Source of the DNA: Alphaproteobacteria bacterium
GTDB taxonomy: Bacteria > Pseudomonadota > Alphaproteobacteria > ATCC43930 > CGMCC-115725
Reading direction: 5' to 3'
Length of the DNA: 5,063 bases
Assembly: GCA_030039975.1 (NCBI GenBank)
Contig: JASHUO010000298.1
Span: forward strand, 1 to 5,063
The notes under the pieces were generated by a model. The model searched no databases, was not told the origin of the DNA, and saw nothing but the letters and a program-made list of their open reading frames with translations. Below are positions 1 to 4,923 of the stretch, one piece after another; the first letter of the stretch is position 1, and each line of letters starts with the position of its first letter. Position numbers and translations under genes: made by a program.

Positions 1-951
1 GGCGTCGACGGCGACCACGCTGTCGCTCCAGCGGTCATCGCCGGGCCGGTCCATGCCGTCGAGATCGGGCGAGGGGTTGCCGATGGAGGCGAAGATAAGG
101 CCGCGCCGGGCATCGATGGCGTCGGTCGTCCAGTTGCCGGCGCCGCCATGCATCCAGCTGTCCTTGTCCTTGCCCGAGGCGATCGCCGCCTTCTCCGCGG
201 CGACGTCGCGATGCAGGTCGTTGATGCCGTCGGCCTTGGTGCCGAAAGTACCTTCCCAGCCCTTGGTGCCGTCGGGGTTGACATCATCGGGGCTCGGAAT
301 GGTGTGCCAGCGCCAGACCAGCTTGCCGTCATCGATATTGTAGGCGCTGATGAAGCCGCGAATGCCGTATTCGCCGCCGGCGATGCCGATGATCGCCATG
401 TTCTTATAGACGGTCGGCGCCGATGTCAGGGAGTAACCGACCTGCGAATCCGCCACTTCGGTGTCCCAGATCTTATCGCCGGTCTTCTTGTTGAGGGCGA
501 CGAGATGGGCGTCGAGCGTGCCGAACAGCACCTTGTCGCCGACCACGACCACGCCGCGATTGTTGGGACCGCAACAGAAGTAGTTCGCACCCAGCTTGTA
601 CTGGTAATGCCACAGCTCCTTGCCGTTCTTCGCATCGACGGCGAAAACGTGGTCATAGGGCGTGGTGATGTACATGGTGTCGCCATCGACGATCGGTGTG
701 TTCTCGAACGAGCCGACGACGCCGGTTTGGAAGATCCACTTCACATGAAGTCGATGCACGTTGCTGGCGTTGATGCCGGTGCCGGGCCAATAGCGCATCT
801 CGCCGAGATCGCCGCCGTAATTGACCCAATTCTGACTGCCCGCTTTCTGCAGTTCCTCCCAGGTAGCGGCTTGGCTCGCGCCCGCGAGGCCGGCCAGGGC
901 CAGCGTCGCACCGGCCATGAGCCACCGACTCCCACTGCTTTTCCAGAGCAT
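1..951 (-). CDS. PQQ-dependent alcohol/methanol-type dehydrogenase, N-terminal part (cut by left edge)
   Basis: Predicted periplasmic quinoprotein that oxidises an alcohol with pyrroloquinoline quinone (PQQ) and passes electrons to a cytochrome c. The visible 317 codons start with a Sec-type signal peptide (hydrophobic core about residues 11-24, likely cleavage after A-S-Q-A at 25-28). The beta-propeller part then shows PQQ-site landmarks of the MxaF/XoxF/ExaA family: E83 in SFENTP, the vicinal Cys126-Cys127 pair followed by R132 (CCGPNNRG), metal-ligand Glu194 in GGEYGIRG, the PQQ-stacking Trp274 in GGAGNW, and metal-ligand Asn292 in IGNPSPD. Family members are usually about 570-620 aa, so roughly half is present. 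The catalytic Asp, and the residue two positions after it that separates lanthanide from calcium enzymes, should lie about 15-20 codons beyond the edge, so the subtype stays open. The ATG at 951 is chosen because a GGGGAG site sits 6 bp upstream and an in-frame TGA lies four codons upstream. Substrate cannot be read from the sequence. Confidence 0.95.
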   Translation of the reverse strand, partial: MLWKSSGSRWLMAGATLALAGLAGASQAATWEELQKAGSQNWVNYGGDLGEMRYWPGTGINASNVHRLHVKWIFQTGVVGSFENTPIVDGDTMYITTPYDHVFAVDAKNGKELWHYQYKLGANYFCCGPNNRGVVVVGDKVLFGTLDAHLVALNKKTGDKIWDTEVADSQVGYSLTSAPTVYKNMAIIGIAGGEYGIRGFISAYNIDDGKLVWRWHTIPSPDDVNPDGTKGWEGTFGTKADGINDLHRDVAAEKAAIASGKDKDSWMHGGAGNWTTDAIDARRGLIFASIGNPSPDLDGMDRPGDDRWSDSVVAVDA

Positions 952-957
952 GTTTCA

Positions 958-963
958 CTCCCC
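958..963 (-). promoter_or_regulatory. Ribosome binding site of the PQQ dehydrogenase
   Basis: GGGGAG on the minus strand ends 6 bp before the ATG at 951. It supports that start over the out-of-frame ATG at 958, which falls within this site, and over the in-frame Met12. Confidence 0.7.
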
Positions 964-1067
964 AATGGCAGATATTGTTCTTCCCCGAGGGCCGATCGCG
1001 GCTTCGCTGGGAGATTGTGCTCGCAGGTAGCGCAGCACTCTGACCTAGTAGCGCCGGAATCGCCTGG

Positions 1068-1087
1068 AGACGAGGCTATACTCGTCT
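1068..1087. repeat. 7-bp inverted repeat around a candidate -10 box
   Basis: AGACGAG and CTCGTCT form a perfect 7-bp inverted repeat separated by 6 bp. On the minus strand the 6-bp centre reads TATAGC, which is also the best -10 candidate for the downstream PQQ dehydrogenase. It could be a repressor operator or a weak hairpin. There is no T-tract, so a terminator is unlikely. Confidence 0.5.
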
Positions 1088-1102
1088 GACGGGTAGCGTC
1101 CA
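1075..1102 (-). promoter_or_regulatory. Candidate sigma-70-type promoter for the PQQ dehydrogenase
   Basis: On the minus strand TGGACG (1097-1102, four of six matches to TTGACA) is separated by 16 bp from TATAGC (1075-1080, four of six matches to TATAAT). Transcription would start near 1068, giving a leader of roughly 115 nt. The gene has 242 bp of non-coding DNA before it, so it probably has its own promoter, but the individual boxes are judged by eye. Confidence 0.35.
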
Positions 1103-1104
1103 GC

Positions 1105-1155
1105 GCGATCGTTGCGCAGGCGGGTCGAGAACGATCGCACTGCTGTTGCGATCGT
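1105..1155. repeat. Three clustered GCGATCGT-type sites, possible activator binding region
   Basis: A perfect 9-bp inverted repeat (GCGATCGTT at 1105-1113, AACGATCGC at 1130-1138, 16-bp spacer) is followed by a third copy, GCGATCGT at 1148-1155. Each copy contains the palindrome CGATCG; centres are 26 and 17 bp apart. The group lies immediately upstream of the candidate -35 box at 1097-1102, where activators commonly bind. Function is inferred from position and symmetry only. Confidence 0.45.
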
Positions 1156-1193
1156 GGCACCGCGTGACCGACGACCATCGCTCAGCTATTCAG

Positions 1194-1823
1194 CTATTGC
1201 GTATGCGCCTTGAGCGCCGCGGCAAGCCGGCGCAGCTTTGCTTCGTCATAGACGAGGCGGCGGCAAAGCCCTTCGGCCGTGTCGTCGGCATCGTCGAGCG
1301 CTGCGAGGTTCTGCCGTCGCGCCTCTTTGATCGCCGCCGCCTGCTGCAGCGCCTCGGGTGTCCCTTGCTTCTCGGCGGCGTCGAGCTTGCGGCTGTCGTC
1401 GGCCACCACATCGGCCAGAACGTGCGAGCGGATGATCTGATCCTTGATGCCGTTGAGCAGCACGCGCCGCAGCACGTTGCCGCGCTCGACCATGCCGGAG
1501 ACAACCAGGAGCGCGGTTTCCCCCGTCACCGGGCCGTTCTTCGCCGTGAAGTCCGCGATCTCGCGCTCGCCCATGGCCGGCGAATTCTCGGAGGCGGTGA
1601 GAAAATCGACGAGATGCCGCGCCGTCAGATTCTCATGCCAGGCGTTTTCCGGCTCCGGCGTGGCGCCGGGCCACAGCATCCCCGGCTCGAGCGGTCCGGC
1701 GAAAGGCGTATCGCACGGCCATTCCGAGAGCGCGTGCGGCGGACCTTTCGCGACCGCCGGCCAAGCGAGCAGGAGAGCTAGGGAAAGAGCGAGAAGGAGC
1801 GGGGCTGGGCGGATCAGTGACAT
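1194..1823 (-). CDS. Secreted protein of unknown function, 209 aa
   Basis: I do not recognise this family. The protein begins with a clear signal peptide (MSLIRPAPLLLALSLALLLA, then a W-P-A-V-A cleavage region near residue 25), so export to the periplasm is likely. The mature part has a Cys near its N-terminus in a W-P-C-D motif and a second Cys in L-C-R-R-L near the C-terminus, which could form a disulfide. The rest is largely helical, with charged Lys/Arg/Glu/Ala-rich stretches. There is no lipobox and no further membrane segment. The reading frame stays open to 1985, but the ATG at 1823 is chosen because the signal peptide starts exactly there. No good Shine-Dalgarno is seen upstream, so initiation may be weak or near-leaderless. 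It is oriented like the PQQ dehydrogenase but 242 bp before it, so a shared transcript is possible but not required. A role in alcohol oxidation is a guess from location only. Confidence 0.75.
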   Translation of the reverse strand: MSLIRPAPLLLALSLALLLAWPAVAKGPPHALSEWPCDTPFAGPLEPGMLWPGATPEPENAWHENLTARHLVDFLTASENSPAMGEREIADFTAKNGPVTGETALLVVSGMVERGNVLRRVLLNGIKDQIIRSHVLADVVADDSRKLDAAEKQGTPEALQQAAAIKEARRQNLAALDDADDTAEGLCRRLVYDEAKLRRLAAALKAHTQ

Positions 1824-1854
1824 CGGTGATGGAAATTCGCTTCGGGCGTGTCTA

Positions 1855-1883
1855 CTGTTGGGCCGCTCTCTACCCTCTGTCAA
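1855..1883 (-). promoter_or_regulatory. Candidate promoter for the 209-aa secreted protein
   Basis: A perfect TTGACA -35 hexamer lies on the minus strand at 1878-1883 within the 73-bp divergent gap. At 17-bp spacing the -10 position reads CAACAG (1855-1860), a poor match. Transcription would start about 25 bp before the ATG at 1823. The strong -35 is seen directly; the promoter call is tentative because of the weak -10. Confidence 0.3.
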
Positions 1884-1896
1884 TTGCTCCTTGCCG

Positions 1897-2181
1897 ATGA
1901 TCCGCCGCCTTCTGCTGCTGCTGCTGTCGCTCTTGCTCGCGGGCGTCGCGCGCGCCGCGGAGACGGCGCAGAGCGAGGACGACATGGTGCGGCTGTGCCG
2001 CGCTCAACTCGAGGATCGCCTCTTCTCCGGCGGTGCTCATGGCGATGCGTTCGTCACTGCCAAATCCGTCGAGCATCGTCCCGATAGCGTCGTCGTGACG
2101 CTCGACCTCGCCTCGGGCGAAGGCCGCCGCGTCAAGGGCAGCTGCATCTTCCGCGACGGCAAGTTGTTCGACGTAAAATAG
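1897..2181 (+). CDS. Small secreted protein of unknown function, 94 aa
   Basis: Unrecognised small exported protein. It opens with a leucine-rich signal peptide (M-I-R-R followed by a run of six Leu, S, then L-L-L-A-G-V-A-R-A-A), with cleavage expected near residue 20. The mature part is about 74 residues. It has one Cys after D-D-M-V-R-L and one in G-S-C-I-F-R-D-G-K-L-F-D, enough for one disulfide, and alternating hydrophobic stretches such as DSVVVTLDLASG suggest a small beta-rich fold. The frame runs open from 1444, but that upstream part is antisense to the neighbouring gene. The ATG at 1897 is where the signal peptide begins; the TTG at 1891 is the only nearby alternative. No Shine-Dalgarno is visible. 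It is divergent from the 209-aa secreted protein (73 bp apart) and converges on the GlcG-family gene (34 bp between stops). Third-position GC bias and the intact signal peptide favour a real gene. Confidence 0.7.
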   Translation: MIRRLLLLLLSLLLAGVARAAETAQSEDDMVRLCRAQLEDRLFSGGAHGDAFVTAKSVEHRPDSVVVTLDLASGEGRRVKGSCIFRDGKLFDVK

Positions 2182-2215
2182 CCGATCGCGCGCCCGCGGC
2201 GCCCATGTTCCGGCG

Positions 2216-2659
2216 CTATTGTCCTGGCTCGCCGGTGTCCGGCACGAGGCCCGCCGCCCTGATGCCGAAGACGGCGCAGACCTCGTCCTGCTCGGAAACA
2301 TCGCCGCTGATGCCGACCGAGCCGATGATGTCGCCGCTGCTGTCGCGGATCAGCACGCCGCCCGGCGCCGGCACGATCCGCCCTTCCGACGCGGCGATGA
2401 TGGCGCCGATGAAGGCCGGCTGTGCCGCGGCGCGGCGCGCGAATTCGCGGCCGCCGAAGCCCATGCCGAGAACGCCCCAGGCCTTGCCGCCGGCGATCTG
2501 CGGCCGGAGCAGGCTGGATCGGTCCTCGCGCTTCAAGGCGACGAGATGGCCGCCGGCATCGAGGACCGCGACGGTGAGCGGCTTCAGCTTGAGGCTTCGC
2601 CCGTGCTCCAGTGCTTTGTCGACGATGAGTGCCGCTTGGGCGAGGGTGACATTGGTCAT
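2216..2659 (-). CDS. GlcG/HbpS-family (DUF336) protein, 147 aa
   Basis: Member of the GlcG/HbpS family, small alpha/beta proteins. Streptomyces HbpS binds haem and signals redox stress, and GlcG is encoded in glycolate oxidase operons, but most members have no defined role. Family hallmarks are visible: an N-terminal helix (residues 5-22), the strand V-A-V-L-D-A-G-G-H-L-V-A-L-K-R (30-44), a middle helical region G-G-K-A-W (57-61), P-G-G-V-L-I-R-D (99-106), I-G-S-V-G-I-S-G-D (112-120) and the closing S-E-Q-D-E-V-C-A (122-129). The length is normal for the family and there is no signal peptide, so it should be cytoplasmic. The start has an AGGAG-type site about 9 bp upstream (2669-2674). It lies 19 bp downstream of the racemase gene in the same direction, so the two are probably co-transcribed. 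A cofactor-binding or accessory role next to CoA chemistry is inference. Confidence 0.88.
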   Translation of the reverse strand: MTNVTLAQAALIVDKALEHGRSLKLKPLTVAVLDAGGHLVALKREDRSSLLRPQIAGGKAWGVLGMGFGGREFARRAAAQPAFIGAIIAASEGRIVPAPGGVLIRDSSGDIIGSVGISGDVSEQDEVCAVFGIRAAGLVPDTGEPGQ

Positions 2660-2678
2660 GGCTGGTTTCTCCTGAGGG

Positions 2679-3821
2679 TCAGGCGAGCACGCCAGAGCGT
2701 TTCAGCGCGTCGATCTCGTCGGGCGTCAGCCCCCATTGGGCGAGCGAAGCGTTGCCGCGCTCGCCGGGGAGCTCCGGTGGCGTCGGCTTCCCCGCGGGCG
2801 TCCGGCTGAAGCGCGGTGCCGGCGCAGGCTGGACGATGCCGTCGACCTCAACGAACGTGCCGCGCGCGATATTGTGCGGATGGGCGGGTGCCTCGTCGAG
2901 GCTCAGCACCGGGGCAAAGCAGGCATCGCTGCCTTCGAGCAGCCGGCACCATTCCTCGCGCGTCCGCGTCTTGAAGCGCGCTTGCAGCTTCGCTTTGGCC
3001 TCGGGCCAGCGCTTGCGGTCGAGCTTCGCCGGCATCTCTTGCGGATCGATCTCCATGCGCCGCAGGAACTCGGCGAGGAATTTGTCCTCGATCGCCGCGA
3101 GCGAGATGTACTTGCCGTCCTTGCATTCATAGACGTCATAGAAGAAAGCGCCGCTGTCGAGCACGTTCTCGCCGCGCGTCAGGCTCATCTGGCCGGCGGC
3201 GCGCAGCCCCCAGAACATGGCGGCGAGCGAGGCGGCGCCGTCGACCATGGCGGCATCGACCACCTGGCCCTTGCCCGAACGCTGCGCCGCGATGATGCCG
3301 CAGGCGACGCCGAGCGCCAGATAGAGCGCGCCGCCGCCGAAATCGCCGACCAGATTCAACGGCGGGGTTGGCGGGGCGCCGGCGCGGCCGATGGAATGCA
3401 GCACGCCGGCAAGCGCGATGTAGTTGAGGTCGTGGCCGGCCGCTTGCGCGAGCGGGCCTTCCTGGCCCCAGCCGGTCATCCGGCCGTAGACCAGCCGGGA
3501 ATTGCGGGCAAGGCAGGTCTCGGGGCCGAGGCCGAGGCGCTCCATCACGCCGGGGCGGAAGCCCTCGATGAGCGCATCCGCCGTATCGGCGAGGCGCAGC
3601 ACCAGCTCGACGCCACCGCGCCGCTTGAGATCGACGGCGATGGCGTGCCGGCTGCGCTGCGTCACCGAGAAGCGCGCCGCGCCGGGTAGACCGAGCCCGC
3701 TCGGCTCCTGCCGGTCGACGCGCAGCACGTTGGCGCCGAGATCGGCGAGCAGCATGGCGCACATCGGCGCCGGCCCGATCCCGGCCATCTCGACGATCTT
3801 CAGCCCTGCGAGCGGCCCCAT
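2679..3821 (-). CDS. Alpha-methylacyl-CoA racemase-family protein (CoA-transferase family III fold), 380 aa
   Basis: Predicted to interconvert (2R)- and (2S)-2-methylacyl-CoA by deprotonation and reprotonation of the alpha carbon, the step that makes branched acyl-CoAs acceptable to beta-oxidation. The N-terminus M-G-P-L-A-G-L-K-I-V-E-M-A-G-I-G-P and C-A-M-L-L-A-D-L-G-A-N-V is typical. So are E-G-F-R-P-G-V (86-92), G-H-D-L-N-Y (129-134) and N-L-V-G-D-F-G-G-G (156-164). Residues H130, D160 and E245 match, with a constant offset of +4, the catalytic His126, Asp156 and Glu241 of mycobacterial MCR. The close match around these motifs to human AMACR favours racemase over CoA-transferase, although the two share a fold and activity needs testing. 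The frame is open far upstream to 4361, but the ATG at 3821 is preceded by AGGGAGG at 6-bp spacing and begins the conserved N-terminus. Length is normal. It heads a minus-strand pair with the GlcG-family gene and is divergent from the dehydrogenase/hydratase genes. Confidence 0.92.
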   Translation of the reverse strand: MGPLAGLKIVEMAGIGPAPMCAMLLADLGANVLRVDRQEPSGLGLPGAARFSVTQRSRHAIAVDLKRRGGVELVLRLADTADALIEGFRPGVMERLGLGPETCLARNSRLVYGRMTGWGQEGPLAQAAGHDLNYIALAGVLHSIGRAGAPPTPPLNLVGDFGGGALYLALGVACGIIAAQRSGKGQVVDAAMVDGAASLAAMFWGLRAAGQMSLTRGENVLDSGAFFYDVYECKDGKYISLAAIEDKFLAEFLRRMEIDPQEMPAKLDRKRWPEAKAKLQARFKTRTREEWCRLLEGSDACFAPVLSLDEAPAHPHNIARGTFVEVDGIVQPAPAPRFSRTPAGKPTPPELPGERGNASLAQWGLTPDEIDALKRSGVLA

Positions 3822-3827
3822 GCGACG

Positions 3828-3834
3828 CCTCCCT
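3828..3834 (-). promoter_or_regulatory. Ribosome binding site deciding the racemase start
   Basis: AGGGAGG on the minus strand ends 6 bp before the ATG at 3821. It fixes the start inside a much longer open frame (to 4361) whose upstream part is antisense to the dehydrogenase gene. Confidence 0.75.
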
Positions 3835-3905
3835 GTCCTGCGCGCGACCTTATCGCGGCTGGGCCGGGCGGCGCGAGAGATTTGTCGGCGTCCCGCGGCG
3901 CTCCG

Positions 3906-3935
3906 TTGCAATCGGCGCCAAAGCTGTCTTAGGGT
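3906..3935 (+). promoter_or_regulatory. Candidate promoter for the dehydrogenase-hydratase operon
   Basis: TTGCAA (3906-3911, four of six to TTGACA) is followed after 18 bp by TAGGGT (3930-3935, three of six to TATAAT). This is the most AT-rich part of the intergenic region and lies about 50 bp before the ATG. Weak match, judged by eye. Confidence 0.3.
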
Positions 3936-3973
3936 AAAGCCCAAGCGCGGCGGCAGGCCGCCCGGAATGAGAG

Positions 3974-3980
3974 GGAGGAG
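3974..3980 (+). promoter_or_regulatory. Ribosome binding site deciding the dehydrogenase start
   Basis: GGAGGAG ends 7 bp before the ATG at 3988, a strong Shine-Dalgarno site. It separates the true start from roughly 160 codons of open frame upstream, most of which is antisense to the racemase gene. Confidence 0.75.
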
Positions 3981-3987
3981 GGTGGCG

Positions 3988-4911
3988 ATGCCCCAAGCGA
4001 AATGCCTCGACGGCAAGGTGATCGTCGTGACCGGTGCCGGTCGCGGCATCGGCCGCGAGATCGCGTTGCTCGCCGGCCGCGAAGGCGGCAAGGTGGTGGT
4101 GAACGATCTCGGCGCCGGCGCCGATGGCGAGGGCAATCCCGATACTGGTCCGGCGCAGAGCGTCGTCGACGAGATCCGCGAAGCCGGCGGCAACGCCGTG
4201 GCGAATGCCGACAGCGTCGCCGAGCCGGCCGGGGCGGAGCGCATCATCCGCACCGCGCTCGATGCCTTCGGCCGTGTCGATTGCGTCGTCAACAACGCCG
4301 GCATCCTGCGCGACCGCATCTTCCACCGCATGTCGACGGTGGACTGGGATCTCGTCCTCAAGGTCCATTTGATGGGGAGTTTCTATGTCGCGCGCGCCGC
4401 CGCGGCGCATTTCCGCGATCAGGAGAGCGGCTCCTACATCCACTTCACCTCCACCTCGGGCCTGATCGGCAATTTCGGCCAAGCCAATTACGCTGCCGCA
4501 AAGCTCGGCATCGTCGGCCTGTCGAAATCGATCGCGCTCGACATGGCGCGCTATCATGTGCGCTCCAACTGTATCTCGCCGTTCGCCTGGAGCCGGCTCA
4601 TCGGCACCATCCCGACCGACACGCCGGAGCAGGCCGCCCGGGTCGAGCGCATCAAAACCGCGACGGCCGAGAAGATTGCGCCGCTCGCCGTCTATCTCGC
4701 CAGCGATCTCTCGCGCGACGTCACCGGCCAGATCTTCGCCGTGCGCCGCAACGAGATCTTCCTGATGAGCCAGCCGCGGCCGATCCGCTCGATCCATCGC
4801 GGCGAAGGCTGGACGCCGCAGGCGATCGCCGAGCACGGCATGCCGGCATTGAAGGCCTCGTTCTTCCCGCTCGAGCGCTCGGGCGACGTCTTCACCTGGG
4901 ATCCCGTCTGA
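3988..4911 (+). CDS. MFE-2-type short-chain dehydrogenase, probable (R)-3-hydroxyacyl-CoA dehydrogenase, 307 aa
   Basis: Predicted NAD(H)-dependent oxidation of a 3-hydroxyacyl-CoA to 3-ketoacyl-CoA in the cytoplasm. A Rossmann fold is clear: T-G-A-G-R-G-I-G (15-22) for dinucleotide binding, Asp40 at the end of the second strand favouring NAD over NADP, and N-N-A-G (102-105). The active site shows Ser155, Tyr168 and Lys172 (Y-A-A-A-K). The tetrad Asn is replaced by His127 in K-V-H-L-M-G, as in the dehydrogenase domain of peroxisomal MFE-2 (HSD17B4). The stretch G-N-F-G-Q-A-N-Y (161-168) is also MFE-2-like. The C-terminal extension (about 250-307, with R-R-N-E-I-F-L and ending S-G-D-V-F-T-W-D-P-V) makes it longer than a classical 250-aa SDR and fits this subgroup. 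The frame opens at 3502, but the ATG at 3988 has GGAGGAG 7 bp upstream and begins the conserved fold; GTG at 3982 is a weaker alternative. The next gene, a hydratase, follows 12 bp later. Confidence 0.93.
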   Translation: MPQAKCLDGKVIVVTGAGRGIGREIALLAGREGGKVVVNDLGAGADGEGNPDTGPAQSVVDEIREAGGNAVANADSVAEPAGAERIIRTALDAFGRVDCVVNNAGILRDRIFHRMSTVDWDLVLKVHLMGSFYVARAAAAHFRDQESGSYIHFTSTSGLIGNFGQANYAAAKLGIVGLSKSIALDMARYHVRSNCISPFAWSRLIGTIPTDTPEQAARVERIKTATAEKIAPLAVYLASDLSRDVTGQIFAVRRNEIFLMSQPRPIRSIHRGEGWTPQAIAEHGMPALKASFFPLERSGDVFTWDPV

Positions 4912-4923
4912 GGGGAGGGGCCG

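Larger units (their letters stand above)
3822..3987. promoter_or_regulatory. Divergent intergenic region between the two acyl-CoA operons
   Basis: These 166 bp must hold the promoters of both the racemase (minus) and dehydrogenase (plus) transcripts. The best plus-strand candidate is in 3906-3935. For the minus strand only a loose GATAAG-like -10 with no convincing -35 is seen. A short GC-rich inverted repeat, GCGGC-AG-GCCGC (3950-3961), lies in the likely leader of the plus-strand transcript. No regulator consensus is recognised. Confidence 0.5.

Noticed and set aside
148..1089. 313-codon open frame on the plus strand opposite the PQQ dehydrogenase
   Set aside because: Antisense shadow; it runs across the whole coding region and promoter of the PQQ gene and shows no family features.
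2182..2215. Possible bidirectional terminator between the convergent genes
   Set aside because: The 34 bp are GC-rich with GCGC-type repeats, but there is no convincing stem followed by a T-tract on either strand.
2736..3689. 317-codon open frame on the plus strand opposite the racemase gene
   Set aside because: It is the antisense shadow of a GC-rich gene: low-complexity Arg/Ala/Gly/Glu-rich translation, no family motif and no ribosome site, while the minus strand encodes an intact racemase.
3950..3961. GCGGC-AG-GCCGC inverted repeat in the leader of the dehydrogenase operon
   Set aside because: Stem of only 5 bp with a 2-nt loop in very GC-rich DNA; expected by chance and without a T-tract.
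3822..4361. N-terminal extension of the racemase frame, which could suggest a 560-aa fusion
   Set aside because: The extension is antisense to the dehydrogenase gene and Ser/Arg/Pro-rich. The conserved racemase N-terminus begins at 3821 just after a strong ribosome site.
4366..4368. His127 where classical SDRs have the catalytic-tetrad Asn
   Set aside because: The MFE-2 dehydrogenase domain also has V-H-L at this place, so it is a subgroup trait and not a damaged active site.
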